A DNA stretch of 64,000 nucleotides from Costus lasius (Eukaryota > Streptophyta > Magnoliopsida > Zingiberales > Costaceae): assembly GCA_027563935.2 (NCBI GenBank), contig CM050450.1, positions 11,515,957 through 11,579,956 of the forward strand, written 5' to 3'. The notes below the pieces were generated by a model. The model did not search any database. It saw nothing but the letters and a program-made list of their open reading frames with translations, and was not told the DNA's origin. The number at the start of each line of letters is the position of its first letter. The stretch's first letter is position 1. The translations under genes were made by a program, and so were the position numbers. Below, one piece after another: positions 1 to 16,700 of the stretch.

Positions 1-133
1 GTCCTAAAATATCTGCAATTTTGGTGGAATGCTACACAATGAGAAGATCGAAAGCATGTAAATATATCGCTCAGTTTAACACAATGATATAATTCCATGA
101 TAAACCTCAAGGAGACTAGTTGGCGTAACGCAG

Positions 134-400
134 AGGGCGAGGCGAGGGTGGTCGTCGGCGAGAAGACGGCTGGCGAGCAGTCGGGCATCGACTTAGGGCA
201 AGAGACGCTCGGCGAGAAGAGGGCTTTGACTTAGGCGTTGGGCGAGCGCTGGCGAGGGCGAGGCGAGGGTGGTCGTCGGCAAAGGCTGATGGCTGTCGTC
301 AGCGAGGCGACGGCTGGTGAGCAGTCGAGCGTCGACTTAGAGCAAGAGACGCTCGGCGAGAAGATACTTAGGCGTTTAGAGGAAATGGGAAAGGAGAGAT
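134..400. repeat. GC-rich imperfect tandem duplication
   Basis: The block beginning agggcgaggcgaggg at 134 recurs at 255. The block around agacgctcggcgagaag (about 205) recurs near 349. The two units are therefore about 121-144 bp apart, with small indels between them. No coding frame is shared by the copies, so this is non-coding satellite-like sequence. Confidence 0.6.
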
Positions 401-427
401 AAAATAACGCTGTTGGATAATTTTTAT

Positions 428-1116
428 TGCCACGTGTCATTCTTTGATTGACAACCGCTCGAATGAAATTCGCCGATCCCCTCCGCGTAGAAAACGCGCC
501 CCCCCCCCCCCCCCTCAGCGCATTGTCCATGTACACCATCCGTCCACAAGGGCGTCGGCAGCTCCTGTGAAGCCACGTGGCACGTGAGCGGGCTAAGTGT
601 CAAGTCCAAAGAAACAAAGAAACAAGCACCCCCTACATGTGCGTGCCTCCTCCAACGACTGCGATTTCGCGTATCCCGTAGTTACCAGCTCTAATCCGCC
701 GCCTTAATTAATAACGATCTGAAGCAGGATCAGTCGGTGACTGTGATGTGACCATTATCTTAGAGGCCCCGCCACATCTAGCGAGCAGAGTGTCGGGGGA
801 GCACCGACTGCGTGACCGACGGGTGTAGCGTGTAGGAGTGGCAGTGGCCAGCCGGCCAGCGAATGTGATGTGTGGAGAAAGCAGAGCGGCGGCGTGCGTA
901 CGACGAGGCCTCTCAGTAAGCCTCACGTACCAAGAAAAAGATTCATACATAGATTTGTCAGCCAACTCCAGTCAACGGAAGCCTCCAGTCAACGCGACCG
1001 CCCTCACCGCCCGTTGGAACCCTCCGACTGTCCGGGAAAGCCGCATGCGACGCCGTCCTCAAGGACGTCGGCAGCTCCCGCGACGCCACGTGGTGCGCGA
1101 CACGCCTACGTGTCAA
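428..1116. promoter_or_regulatory. Cluster of G-box/ABRE-like ACGT elements
   Basis: CACGTG or ACGTG cores are visible near 431 (ccacgtgtca), 573 and 580 (ccacgtggcacgtg, two overlapping sites), 1087 (ccacgtgg) and 1107 (ctacgtgtca). In plants such motifs bind bZIP and bHLH factors and are frequent in ABA- and light-responsive promoters. It is unclear whether they serve the GDSL gene starting at 1937 or a gene off the left edge. Confidence 0.4.
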
Positions 1117-1936
1117 ATCTAGACATGAAGAACCTCCCACGACTGCAATTGCGATCTTATTAAAGAAGATAACGATTACGTAGACAAGGAAAATAAATAT
1201 AAATCCCCGTCTGGCACTTAACCGGGTCCAATCGGGCGCCGACCAAATCCAAAACTTAGATTAATGATGATGCTGCACCTTAAACGCTTGAAGATCGGAG
1301 TGGCCCATGGGCCCTGTCAGGCCGCCCACCATATTTCATTTCAAGTTTAAGTTTGCTCAGTACAGTACTACCTTATTTATAAAATATTTATTTTATTTAG
1401 AAGAATCTAACATATAATAAAGTTTGATCAAAATAATTTCTTTTCTTTTCTGACAAATTTATTTGTATAGAAAAGAAATTACAAAAAAAATATCTAACCG
1501 GCTGTGGAGGGGACTGAGATTCTCAGGAAGCTTCAAGTAAAAGGCGCAAGAACCAGCTAGAATGCTACTGGTCGACATACAAAATTTGATCTTCTCAGTT
1601 ATCGTATGCTGCGCGCTTCAAGTTTGACTAAAAGCTTGTGTCGTGAAATCTTAGATCTATATCTGACTTCGTGAGCTGTTCCGTTGACTTTGTTTGGTGC
1701 GGGATGATATCCTCGCAAAATCACTAATATTGTTTAATTCATGAGTACTTAAAAAAAAATTCTGTTTAGGAGGACCGATTAAATTAAACCATTCCCCTGG
1801 CATAAATTTTAAATCAGAACTTGGATCTTTATACTATAAGTCAAAATTGGATCCAGATCTAAAGCATAGGACGGCAAACAGGCACATTTTACGAGGACAA
1901 GAGATTGACGGAACGGAGCTAAGCAGAAGTTCATCC

Positions 1937-3297
1937 ATGACTAAGCATGGCTGGCTTCCTCCCCTTCAATCTGCTGTCATTGCTCTGCTGCTCTTCTCTT
2001 TAACTAGGATCATCGAGTGCAAATGCACCCTCTTCAACTTCGGGGACTCAAATTCTGACACCGGAGGCCTCGCCGCCGGCCTCGGGTTCTATCTCGGTCC
2101 GCCCTCCGGCCGGCAGTTCTTCCACAAGACCACCGGTCGGTTCTCTGACGGCCGCCTCTACATCGACTTCATCTGTAAGTGTACCTGTCATTTTTCTCTC
2201 GGATTGCCATATGATCTGATCGATTAATTTGCTTCATTTAATCACTTGAAGGCCAAGGCTTGAAGATAAATTATTTGAGCCATTACTTGGAGTCATCAGG
2301 CTCAAATTTTATGCACGGAGTAAATTTTGCAGTAGCTGGAGCAGCCGTTGACTTGCCTGGCAATACTTTCCCTTTGTCAACTCAGGTCCTTCAATTCCTT
2401 CACTTCAAAAACCGCACTCGAGAGCTCAGAGCTGAACAAGGTATACTTTTAATCCTTTATTGATTGACTTCTTCCTTTTCAAATTTACTGAGTCAAACTC
2501 GTTTATTAAAGAAAGGTAGAATTTTCTCAACCTACTCAGTTCTCCAGGTTCAAAATCACTCATTAGTGAAGAGGGATTCAAGAATGCAGTTTACAGCATC
2601 GATATCGGTCAAAATGATCTCACCATTGCATTCTACGAGAGGTACAGCAACCAGGAAATCATCGACAACATTCCAGCCATGCTTACCAAGATCGAAGACG
2701 CTGTCAAGGTGCGTTCTTGATTCTTGAATGATTAATTCCTGAAGACTTGATCAGATAAATAAACACAAGTATCCACAAATGCAGTCCATCTACAACAATG
2801 GCGGAAGGAAGTTTCTGATCTACAGCACTGGGCCGCTCGGGTGCTTGCCTCAGACCCTCGCGTACTACAAAACGAACGGCAGCGAGGTCGACGCGTTCGG
2901 ATGTCTCGCAGCCTACAACGGCGTCGCCGAAGCTTTCAATTCTGAGCTGAAGGCGCTGTGCGAGAAGATGAGGGCGGAGCTGCAGAGCGCAGCCGTCATC
3001 TACGCCGACATGTTCGCGATGAAGTACGATCTCGTCGCCAACCACAGCGAGTACGGCATCGAGAGGCCGCTGATGGCGTGCTGCGGCCACGGCGGGCCGC
3101 CGTACAACTACAAGGAGAGGATGACCTGCGGGCAGCCGACGGCAACGGCGTGCCCGGTGGGCGCTCGGTACGTGAGTTGGGACGGGGTTCACTACACGGA
3201 ACTGGCGAACGGCGTGGTTGCTTCGAAGATCCTGACCGCCAGATTCTTTGAGCCCCGGATCCATCTCAAATGCCTCTGCAAGAGTTATGCAATCTAG
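1937..3297 (+). CDS. GDSL esterase/lipase, secreted
   Basis: Predicted serine hydrolase of the plant GDSL/SGNH family, 366 residues, the usual family length. Exons are 1937-2174, 2252-2440, 2548-2708 and 2785-3297, all with GT-AG introns and consistent phases. The N-terminus has a hydrophobic signal peptide (about residues 10-28) directly before block I, FNFGDSNSDTGG, with the nucleophile at Ser38. Block III is GQND with Asn165. Block V is SWDGVHYTE with Asp329 and His332, so the catalytic set is complete. The protein should enter the secretory pathway and act on ester or acyl substrates in the wall or apoplast. It resembles the ENOD8 / alpha-fucosidase-like subgroup, but the substrate cannot be read from sequence. 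An in-frame TTG-initiated extension begins at 1847. I chose ATG 1937 because the signal peptide follows it. The gene is convergent with the kinase gene downstream. Confidence 0.93.
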
Positions 3298-3878
3298 CAA
3301 TTGGATAGGGTCAAGTATATGCAATTAAAGTTTCAAGAAAATGATAAAAATATGAAATACATCGCTGTCTCGCTGATGAATAAAAATCAAGGCTATCATC
3401 CACTATTACTAAATTACAAGGCTAATAAGCTTGAGAGATTGACTTGGGCTTACTCTAGATTCACTCGAATGTCAAGTCGATAATAATCAATGGTTAAAAC
3501 AAGCAAGCACCAAAGGAGCGAGCTCCTCTTGTGAGTAGAAAGATCACAGATTCAATTCAGAATATTCATCCATTAACGCACGCAGCAGATCCAGAGAAAG
3601 CATTTTCTTCAAGAACTAAATAATACGTGTATCTATTAACTAATACAACGTTACAATCTGTCAGCGGAGGGTTAGTCGAGAAACATTGAGGTCTGTTCAA
3701 GGGAATTATACCACTTCCAAATCTACAAACAGGGAACACAATACAAAGACTCCTACAACTTGCTAATCCTGAAGGAACACCTCTGATTGACATGCTCCAA
3801 CTCACTAAAATACACCTCATTTTACTAGGTACTTCAGAAGTGGCTTTCACCAGGTGAAATGTCTTCTCGTAAACCAAC
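3298..3878. other. Convergent 3' region between the GDSL and kinase genes
   Basis: Only 581 bp separate the two stop codons. It must contain both 3' UTRs and polyadenylation signals. No further gene or repeat is recognised. Confidence 0.6.
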
Positions 3879-6636
<2,758 letters not shown>

Positions 6637-8330
6637 ATATTATCGAAACGAACTAAGAATTCCCAATTTCACTATATCAGATGGCCTTTTTCAGATGAAA
6701 CTATCATCTACCTGTTGGGAAGCAAATGAAGCATGTCAGAAAACAAAGAAATGTGCAAAAAGATCTCAACTTTTCTCTATAAGCACAATATCTAAAAGAT
6801 AACCAAGTCCTCGAATTAAAATTTCACAAGAACACAGAAAAATCCTTCCAACTTAAAGGCACTAATGGATAATAAAGATCAATAAAAAATAAGATAAAGA
6901 ACAAATTTCATCCATGGAAAGAAAAACAAATTGATGTCGTTCACATGCAAATCAGATAACTTAATCTCAGTATCAATCTTTATTCGTCTAGATGAGCATG
7001 AGGGGCTGCAGGATAGGTGCAAAGATCAGAGTATTAACCATTTGAAGCAGCTGACTAACAGCGACTCAACAACATAAATCACTGGGATAGCTAGTCGCAT
7101 GACGGGCCAACAAACAGGCATTTATAGTCTACCAAAAAAAAGTAAGAAAAATATCCACACCTAATAATATTCCTTTCTCAATAGCTTCTTCAAAACCAAG
7201 CCAAACCAGGCTGTCGATTTAGCAACTAGTCTACAACACTTCATTTGTGAAAATAGATGTATGGTATGTTGAGGAAAAGAAAATAATCAAGATCAACTAA
7301 GCTTATATATCACAAGCATGAGAGCACTGTGATGGTACGTTACGCTATAAAAACAACACAAAACAGGTCTTAACCACGATGATCTTCAAGCCGTCAAATT
7401 TTCAACAGGCCGAGCGCTGTGGTTTACCAAGAATGAGGAGAAAAAAATAAAGACGAGCACTGTTCCGAGTGAACAGCTGCCTCTTTAACCAACAAATGAA
7501 ACAAGAACGTAATCTCCGCAGGGGCTTACAGTAGCAAATGTGCATCCGTCAAAATATGGAACCAAGAAGAAGCAAAAGCAGTTTATAATATTCTTCAACA
7601 TCATCAATGTTCCAGAATAAGAAAATGCATCAGCGTCCTTATTAACAGATTCGTTTTATTAAAAGGAAAACCGTCCAAGTTACAAAATTACCAGAAATAA
7701 CAACGGCAAGCGACCGAAACAACCAGATTGATTTTCATAATATTCCAAATTAAGAAAGAAACTACCCCTAACGACTAAAAAAATCTTCTTTTCTCATCAA
7801 GCAAACACTAGATCGTTGCTCGATGCGTTTATGAACACGGATTAAACAAAGGCTAGTGCATCAATTTCCCTTCCGAAATCTAAAAGATGTAAAAAAATCC
7901 CAATCTTAAGTCCAAGCAACAACAAAAAAAAAAGAGTGACCACAAAATCATGAATCACGACTGACATTCCAAAACCCCAGCAATATACAGATTTCGAAAA
8001 CGAAACTACCCATTTTAAACGACGAAACAAGTACAAGCCGAACTAATCGAAGAACAACACAACAAGCCCACATATTAGAAAGAGAAGAACTAAAACAGTG
8101 CTCACGAGATCCAAACTCCAGATTTGCCGCTCTGCTCAGCTTCGATCACTCGAAGAAAAACACAAAAACTCAACTAGATCGACCTCCTCGCCGACTCTTG
8201 CCTCCTCGCGCTACCTGTACTTCTTCCTCCTCACCACGGATCCGGAATCAGATCAGGAATGAGGCGTTTTCATCTGCTGCTGTTGTCTTGCTTTTGGGGA
8301 AGAATATAAATTTATCTTCCCCCGATGGCA
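6637..8330 (-). promoter_or_regulatory. Probable 5' UTR exon and leader intron of the kinase gene
   Basis: No coding sequence is seen. On the minus strand a good donor (gtgagcac) begins at 8105. A pyrimidine-poor but AG-ending acceptor (cccaacag) lies near 6715. Together they would give a 5' UTR intron of about 1.4 kb with a non-coding first exon at about 8106-8290. An AT-rich TATA-like stretch lies at 8301-8316. Leader introns are common in this kinase family, but the exact ends are inferred. Confidence 0.4.
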
Positions 8331-10786
8331 GTCAAAGGCTAAAGCTTCGTCGTAGTCCTCGTAACGTACCCTTTCTTTGACCGTTCAAACCCAATTCCAA
8401 CCCACCTTATCTTAATAATAATAATCTAATTATTGTTTTTGGGGATAATTTTCCACGTCTCCTCTTCCTAATTATTGACCAATTAATAAACCAATTGCAT
8501 CTTTTTCTGGATTAGAAAATTCGAATATTCCTCCGGACGTCACATGATCACTCAAATCCAGCACATTTCATTTTTCAATTACGAAACTCCCATGCTTTCT
8601 CGCCGTCTCGGTGTTCAGTTTGTGTGCCTAAAATACCCCCCTGCGCAATTCAGATCGACGGCTGCGGTGAAGCGCGATCCGTCATCGTACGGTCGATAGC
8701 TCGCTGGAACCCGTCCAAATCTCGCTGCCGAAATGATTGGCTGCGAGCGCCAGACTCCGCAACAGGCTGTCGCTGTCTCCAGCGCGGGCCCGCGTGTCGA
8801 CAGGCTGCCGCCGAGGCCATCTATTGTTTGGACTCACGCTGACCGCCTTTTTTTTCTCACCGGGGGGTTTCACCGCGGGCCCCGCCGGCTCCTTTCAGAC
8901 ACGAGAGAGTTTTCGGGGGACGCGCAGCAGGCAGGCGACACTGGATTCCAAAGCAAAACAAAGAAGCCGCTCACCGACCGTGCGCTCACCGCATCGCTGG
9001 TTGGTCTGCGCGGGAAAGAGTAAGGTTGGTGGCATTAAAAGAAAGGCGGGCCCTGGGAGAGAACCGGTCAACCCGAGGGTGGAACCCGATCTGCGGTCGA
9101 AATTGGACCGTCCAAAAACGAGAGCCAGCCAGGTCGACCGGACGGGTTCAATGCCGTGGAACGAGGGGTCGTCGATCGAGCACCGGACTCGTACTTGTTT
9201 TGTGGACTGCGGCTCTTTGGAATCAATTTCGTGTCGTTTTGTTGTGTTAATTTGGGTCACGTCAGGGGAAATTTTTGGGTGCAGAAGAAACACAAAATTT
9301 TGAGAGAAAAAGTCTGAAGCGAGAAGACGTGCCCTTCTGTGCTGCAGAAGGCGGATGTGATGTGCGGACAGGTGTGATGCTTGCTGCCGCGGCCTACAGA
9401 GTTCCCGGTGCGACGTACCCGCACACATGTCCCTTCTGTTGTCTTGTGGCCGGCTCTTTCAATTAGATGCAGTACGGGGCCTGAAGGTAATCGGCACGCT
9501 TTTTTGATGGACCTGTAAGATTCAGGTATTTAGTGGGCATAAATGTAAAGCTATAAATACATAATAAGAGGTAAAATTGCCAGAAAGTTAAATTTGCATT
9601 TTTACAAGGTGCAAGTAACGATTTTTTTTCTATTTATTAAATAGTTTTTTATTTATTTTATTATTTTCGAAAAATATTTTTTTAACGTTCTAATACGTGC
9701 TAAATGGTGTAACAAAAATACTAAAAATATCTTAGTTTTATTATATTATATGCGATATTTACCGTTAAGATATTCAATGCATGTCATATTTAATTTTTTT
9801 TTCCAATTTGTGTGCATTTTTTCATCAAGGAGATCTTAAATTTTGACATGAATTTTGATATTTGAATATATTTTATTTTCAATTATTTTGCTCGAGTTAT
9901 TGTTTTTCATAGTTCGATTTTCTAGCTTATGCGTTTTGTTTAAATTTTTATTTATTAAATTATTTATTATTTTGGTTAATGAAACATATATTCGAATTTA
10001 TTAGTCTTTGAAACTTAGAGATCAAAACAAAGAATCAAAAAAAGAAACTCAAATATATAAACCTTTGGGAGTGACGTAAGAAAAGGAAATTTTTTATACA
10101 ATAAGCTAAAGGAGTTGCATGCTTCAGTACCTTAACTTGATCCTTTTATCATCAATAATAGACACAGTTTAGACGAAGAAAAATGGGGAAAATGGGAAGA
10201 AAACAAAAGAAATAATTATCTTTTCTAACCATAAAATAATTAGTTAAGATGCTTGATACAAATTAGTATTTTAAAATTGTTAATATAATATAAATAGTTA
10301 AGATAACGAAATACATTTAAAAAATATTAAATATTTTTCTAAAGGAAATAAGATATTTTGAGGTAATATGAAATATTTTAGAAAATGTCAGTACTTTGCA
10401 TTAGGAGTAGTTGAAAACCACCTAATCGCCCCCAATAAATTTCACAACCACCAGGCTAATGCAAAGTAATAGACTAAAGGCTGAATTAGTATGGTTCAAC
10501 GATATTGACACATTGACAACTTGAATAATCAAATGTTTCATACTTATTCTCTGAAAAATATACATGAGAAGGAAATATCCGTGATCCTGCTGAACGAAGG
10601 AAATGGCACACTACGTCTCTAAGTAGTAAACATCATGAATTAACAAAAACAACCCATAAAGAAGACCATATACAAGAACCAAAAAAATTATTACAGAGAA
10701 AGCTTTGAAGTAATCACTTCAACCTCTACATCATCCGACATATTCTTTGCACTGAACATACTGATAGCCACAATCAGACAAGAAAG
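8331..10786. other. Spacer between the kinase and SNARE genes
   Basis: Bases 8600-9470 are unusually GC-rich for an intergenic stretch and contain open frames of up to 188 codons on both strands. None shows a domain, and they overlap one another, so I call them fortuitous. From 9500 to 10780 the sequence is strongly AT-rich with no recognised element. It should hold the kinase promoter and the SNARE 3' UTR. Confidence 0.5.
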
Positions 10787-13700
10787 CTATTGGGAATTTG
10801 CAAAATACTGTAAAGACAACAATTTCCTTCCAGCTGGTGGGGCCAAGCCAGGAATGTCCGGGATGCTCTTGTTATTGGGGTGCACTATCTACATATTTGA
10901 TGATAAAATGTTACGTAACGTTAGAATCCTGATCTTACGTTAATATTGATTCTATTTCTTTTTTAGTTTACACACGACTTATACGGTCATACTAAATACA
11001 TACACATGTTTATGATACACGCCTTCAGAACTTTTCAGTGCAAGTTATGGTTAAAAATAAATACTTTGTCCATTACATTATTTCTGTCAAAACTTTTGAA
11101 GGCTCAGTTTAATAATCATATGAAATATTATGTTTCTGAGCTACTAGATTGCTAGTTAATATGCTAATCTATACAAGATGTGACCCATAGATCAATGACG
11201 GAACCAGATTTTCAGGTGTGAAGCCACAGCATGTACGGTATTTCCCTATTTTGAGGGCAATACTAAAATTCTCAAAATTACAAATCATTTAGAGGATTTG
11301 AAAATGATAAAAAATTTACAAAAAAAAAATATGATAAAAGATTCACAGTCATTACGATCATTTATATTTGTACAAAGATGAAATATCATTTTTTTTGCAC
11401 CAAAGTTAAGCATGCTGGCTGTATGAGATCAAAGCCTATTGTCACGATAAAAGCATTTATAGTTGTCACATGACGAACACAGAGATTTACCAATCAAGAC
11501 AATTGCCCGTACATAATTTTTTTGGGTGAAATATGCGGACTCACGGAATTATCTTTTATATATATATAACATATTCTTTTTCTGATCAAAGTCTTTTTCT
11601 TTCGTCTTTTCAACATGGTAAAATGTCTTCCAGCAGAGGTGCAAGGCAAATACACCATTCAATTATGGTTGCTTAGCTTAAAGGATATGCTAGATCTAGT
11701 GATTAAGTGAAAATTCCAGTAATATAAATTTTTTGGATAATAGCAATATGCTTAAAACAACTCAAATCTAAAGTAATATCATACGTGAAGATGCTTAACT
11801 GTTATAAGAAAAAGTGAGACAGTACCTTCACAACGATGACTGCAATTACACCACAAACGATAAGAAAGAGGAAAAGCATGATGCACTTATCAGTGGCAAC
11901 CTGAAAGTCAGACTTTATAATTAGAATAGACATTGACAAAGAACGAGAAAATGGGGAGAAGAGAGGCAGGGAACAACCTGCCGGCCAATCTCTTTAACTA
12001 ATTGAGAAGCCTTCTTGATAGAAAACTGGATAGTATCCAGCTCATTAACGATCCTGCCCATTTGTTCTGTCTGCAAAATTAGTAAATTTCAATGGAGAAT
12101 TTAAATGTAAAGAAGACAAGAGAGAGATTTTCCAACATACTCCAGCTTTAGCAAGCTACTATTCCAAATCAGTAAAAACCAAACTAAGCTTCAACAGCTT
12201 GGGCTTAAAGCTACACACCGAACCCAGCTTTGGAATACATTAATACATGAAAACTCATGGCGGAAGTATTCTTAAACAAATAGGAAATTTACAAGTGCGC
12301 ATAACTTAATACTCTCATATACCAAGTGACCATATATGTATTCCCATGTAATACCTGTAACTAAGAATAAGCAGGAGTTCAAAGCCATAGGCTCTACAAG
12401 TTGACAGTCCAGTGTAAACCATCTTTACAAGCAGAAATATGACTATGAAGAATTTCAATGGCAGCTTATAGTCAGATTCAGTCAGCTGACAAGTCATTGC
12501 TTGGTAACTTACTTGGCCCTTAAGATTTGCAGCAGTTTGGGTTCCTACTTCAATAGTTTGCTCAACGACCTGATATGACAGTTAATATATGAGAAAAAGA
12601 AAGCAAATGAAAAGTTTCCTTCAAGGTCGTAAGTTCACCATTTTGGAGCGCTCAATAGCTTGATCAGTCTCATCCATCTGCTGCCTTCCAGCATCTATTA
12701 GCTCTTGATTTGACATTTCTGCAGGATAGCACTATATTTAAGTAAACAATATGAACAAGTAGCAAATATCACTGCATGTGGTCCATTCAAAGAATTGCCA
12801 CTGAAAATATGATTTCGGATGGATTCATCAAGTGAAGCAACAAATCACTGAACCAACAGGTCTTGTTCTATTTGAAATTGAAACATAGTTATAAGTTGCG
12901 TAGTGAAATCTAATGCCGAGATCAGTAGAGGTTCAGTCAAGTTGGCCCAAAATCTAAACACCACCAAGGACCAAATGCAATTTAAACTGATGTTTTCTGT
13001 CAAGGTATACCAAATTCATAATTGTAACTGTTCTTGAATCTCTGCATTATCAATGCAGATCCACCCCTACTCAACTCGTAATGGACCTTCCAAATTCCAA
13101 CACCCCAAATTAGTTCAAACCAAAATTGAGGTTAATTTAGAATCAGGTAAAATGGAAGTTTAGATTAGAATCGATTTACAACCCAACCAGCCTCCCAAAC
13201 TTGCACTGTTAACTATAGCACACAAATGTGCTTGTTGATTCATGCCCCCAAGGCACAGAGCAATTCCAAAAGTGAAACTAACACATAAGCCCTTATGCAA
13301 GCACCTTTGAGAAGAGTTGAGAATACACAAACAGCAGCATCAGAGGACCCAAGTTGTTGTAAAACTTTACAGTGTCTTCTTTATATTCAGTTTGTACTCC
13401 AAATAGACAGTACGTAACATAATAAGAAGGGAAAAAGAACAAAGAAGTTAGTCGTGGAATCACACTTGTTGAACTCCAAAATTGCTGAGTGATAGAATAT
13501 TTACTTCAAAATTAAGTCATCAAGAATCACACACGTTAAGTTGCAAAATACTTTTTACAGAATGACTACAACAAAGGCAAAATCTTAAATAAATAGGTCA
13601 ATTGAGAAACAATACTAAATACAAGGAAGAACTATTACAACCAAAGCAGCTGTAGACTAGTCGAGAATTCCAATTAGGGCATTACCACAATACTATATCC

Positions 13701-16700
13701 AAGGAAGAATTGTTTTAGTAATTTAATTTGCGAAAAAAAGGATGAATAGATTAATGCCTAGTAACTAGCACATTCTAACATGCTTTATATTCCATATAAG
13801 AATACAAAAACGAATTACAAGCTGTTAGAAAAATAATCTAGTGCAGATTCTTAATCACAAAATATATGTTAGTTCACTACAATTGTAATAGTTCATTCAC
13901 GTGACATTATTTCGATATTAGAGCAGACTTTACCATAACTCTTAACCATAATCTCTTCCACAGCCACCCACCCTTTCTCTACTTCAGCCCACGTTTCCTC
14001 ATATCATCTTCTTTTATCAGTGCATAAATTTTTCTCCCTTTTTTGCCCGACCTCCATGTGATCTCCTTCTTAATCCTACTGTTAAAGGATATCTTATACT
14101 TAAAGCCCTAACCCATGTTCTTTTTCCCTACTATTACACCTTGTGAATTGACCTTCTCAATGGAAACTATTACTTCTTCCACCAACATCAAGCCTGCCAC
14201 TTCCATTGGAACGACAATTCATCTCATTGGTTCCAATAATGTTCTTTGGTGATAGGAATTTCTCTATTTTAACCGTCCACAAGGCAAACCACATTATCTA
14301 GGCAAATTCTCCTTCAGCAATTACACTACCTTTGTACAAAGCCCAAAGGTTTCTATTGTTTGATATTCTCTCGGCTTTGGACCTTAAGTTATTCCAATCT
14401 ACTGCCAAAAGGAAATATAAGATTATGCTAAGAAGAACATCTCAAGAAAAATGATTTTTCATGTTTATAAACTATATGAAAAAAAAATGTCTAACAAGAA
14501 GTCAGCCTCATCTAGAAGTATTCTTCCACACTCAAAGAAAAGTAGGATGAGTTATCGACCTACAAATAACTGATTCTTATGCAGTTGGCAATCAATTTCT
14601 AATTTATTGCTTGATGTTATTAATTTGGATAATACTCTTTCCTGGACGCTTCATACTAAAGAAAGAAATATGAGAAACATTCATACTTATTTTGATGCCT
14701 TTGTTCCTCTAATTACGAGTTGTTCTGCGTGTGACTGCGTGTGGTCATGAATCAGCACTAAATCATCATTCTTAGTGTTGCTTGAAAAAATTCAGCTATT
14801 CTTCTACTGCTCAGGCTACCTTTGTTGCTCCTTCAGCTAAGATGCCACTATGATCTATTCTAATGATTAATAGAGATGTCTACTGACATGACTGCATCGA
14901 TTATTTCTACATCTTTATTTACTATTCCATTAACATCAAGTGTAACCTCTTAGCTATATTTTAGGTTTTCATAGCCTTGCTGCCAATTTTCCGATCGTAA
15001 AACTTCCACTAGTATACTGATGTATTCTTTGTATATAATTCTCATAATCTTATTTGCAGATTAGGAACTCAAGTCATACCTCACCTTTCCTTATTCATCA
15101 TGATGTTATTTATGTCACATAATTTCTTGTTAGTTTACTTGGTCAATTTTTGAAATCACCAAATTCCTTACTATTATATTGTGTTCCCAAGGATTTACTC
15201 TGAAGGTGATGATTGGTGGAGGCAATAAGATTGTGGAGTCAACTAAGTACCACACATACTACTTTGAGATAAGAGTACAACAATACGGACTGAGATTTAA
15301 AAACCTTGTCGTAACTATGGTCTTGAAGATTGTAGATTTATTTGCTAAACTTCACAGCCTTGCCTTTCAACATTAAATTGCAAGATAGGCACGAATGACA
15401 TCTATGCTCTAGAAGGAGTATAAGAAGAATTATCTCACACGGATTCATTTTCAGTTTTATGTATAGCTTTTTCTGTTTATATAGTTAATCCACTGAATTA
15501 TGTTATTGTCTTCCCACTTCAACTCAAACAAATTTGATTTTTTTTAATCAATTTCAACAGAATGTATAAATAAAATAATCATATATATAGAAGATACTTG
15601 TGCTAAAAATCCGTTCAGTGTTGATAATTAGAATCATTACTTGGTTCCCTTGTTCATGTCGATGAGGTTCTATATTCGAGAACTTCTAGACATGGTGCCT
15701 GAAGTACTCAACCAGGGTAATCATAGTGGTTAATCCTCATTCCTTGGTCTCAAACAATAATATAAAAATTGAAACAGTTTTTTTTTTCATCTACTATTCC
15801 ATATCACTAAACTAGTAGCATAATATATCTATCTATTACATAAAAAAGAAAACAAAAAAGTGAAACTATTTTACTGATCTTCCCAACAAGCATATGTGTT
15901 GTCTCTATCAACATAGCTTGATGCATAGGTGTTGTCAAAATCTAGAACTTAGCTTGAATCTTAGGGTTAAAACATGATAGATTTATGGTTGACCTCATGT
16001 CAGTATCACTAGGACGCAACCAGGTCCTTGCCGAAGAAAGTTGCACAATGGAGAAAATAATACCTAACACAACAAACTTGAACCGGTTAAGGATTTAGAT
16101 TGTACAAAGAAAATTCTTCTGATAGAAATATGTTCTTCTAATCCTTTTTTAGTAGATCCATCGAAGTTTTCTTTGTCTTTCAACACAACAATATATATGA
16201 AAAAAGTAACATTTCCCATGCTTGTACCTAGCCTAAGTAATCTACTAATATTAAACCATTTCCTCTAATCTTATTCATAAGTTCATGGTATTTTTTCTGA
16301 TCCATAAAATCCCAAAATCATGTGAAATATAATCTACTCTTTAGAAACCATTCAACAAGTTTAAGGCACCAAAAAATATATTAAATACAAAGTTGAAGAA
16401 TTGCTGATGCTTCGGAGGAAGAAGCAGATTACCGGATGCTAGTTTAACATTCTCCTCTGCTACAGGGTCGCTTGTTCCAGCACCCATATCAAAAAGTTCA
16501 ACTCTTTTATTACCTAGGCTACTTTGGTACCTAGAATCCATTAACGAAAGATAAAATGATCAAGAAAGAGACATAAAAATGAAGTCATTCATTAGTCATA
16601 TAAGAGATGCTAATACAATGTAATATTGGATTACAGTTTTCACAAATTTAAGGAAAAACTGGACTTAAAAGAGGTCAATGTTACAAGAATAATAAATCCC

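Larger units (their letters stand above)
1..1936. other. Intergenic region upstream of the GDSL gene
   Basis: No coding gene is supported here. Bases 130-400 are GC-rich and partly duplicated. Bases 420-1160 hold several ACGT-core G-box/ABRE-like sites and a second diverged duplication. Bases 1360-1500 are AT-rich. A TATA-like stretch occurs near 1828 (tttatacta), but I cannot fix the transcription start. The short open frames here have no recognisable protein content. Confidence 0.6.

Noticed and set aside
2704..3324. 206-codon minus-strand frame
   Set aside because: It is the antisense shadow of GDSL exon 4, whose plus-strand frame has clear catalytic motifs and splice phases.
8737..9303. 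188-codon plus-strand open frame, with a 177-codon minus-strand frame overlapping it
   Set aside because: No start context, domain, signal or splice partner. Both arise from a GC-rich, stop-poor spacer and overlap each other on opposite strands.
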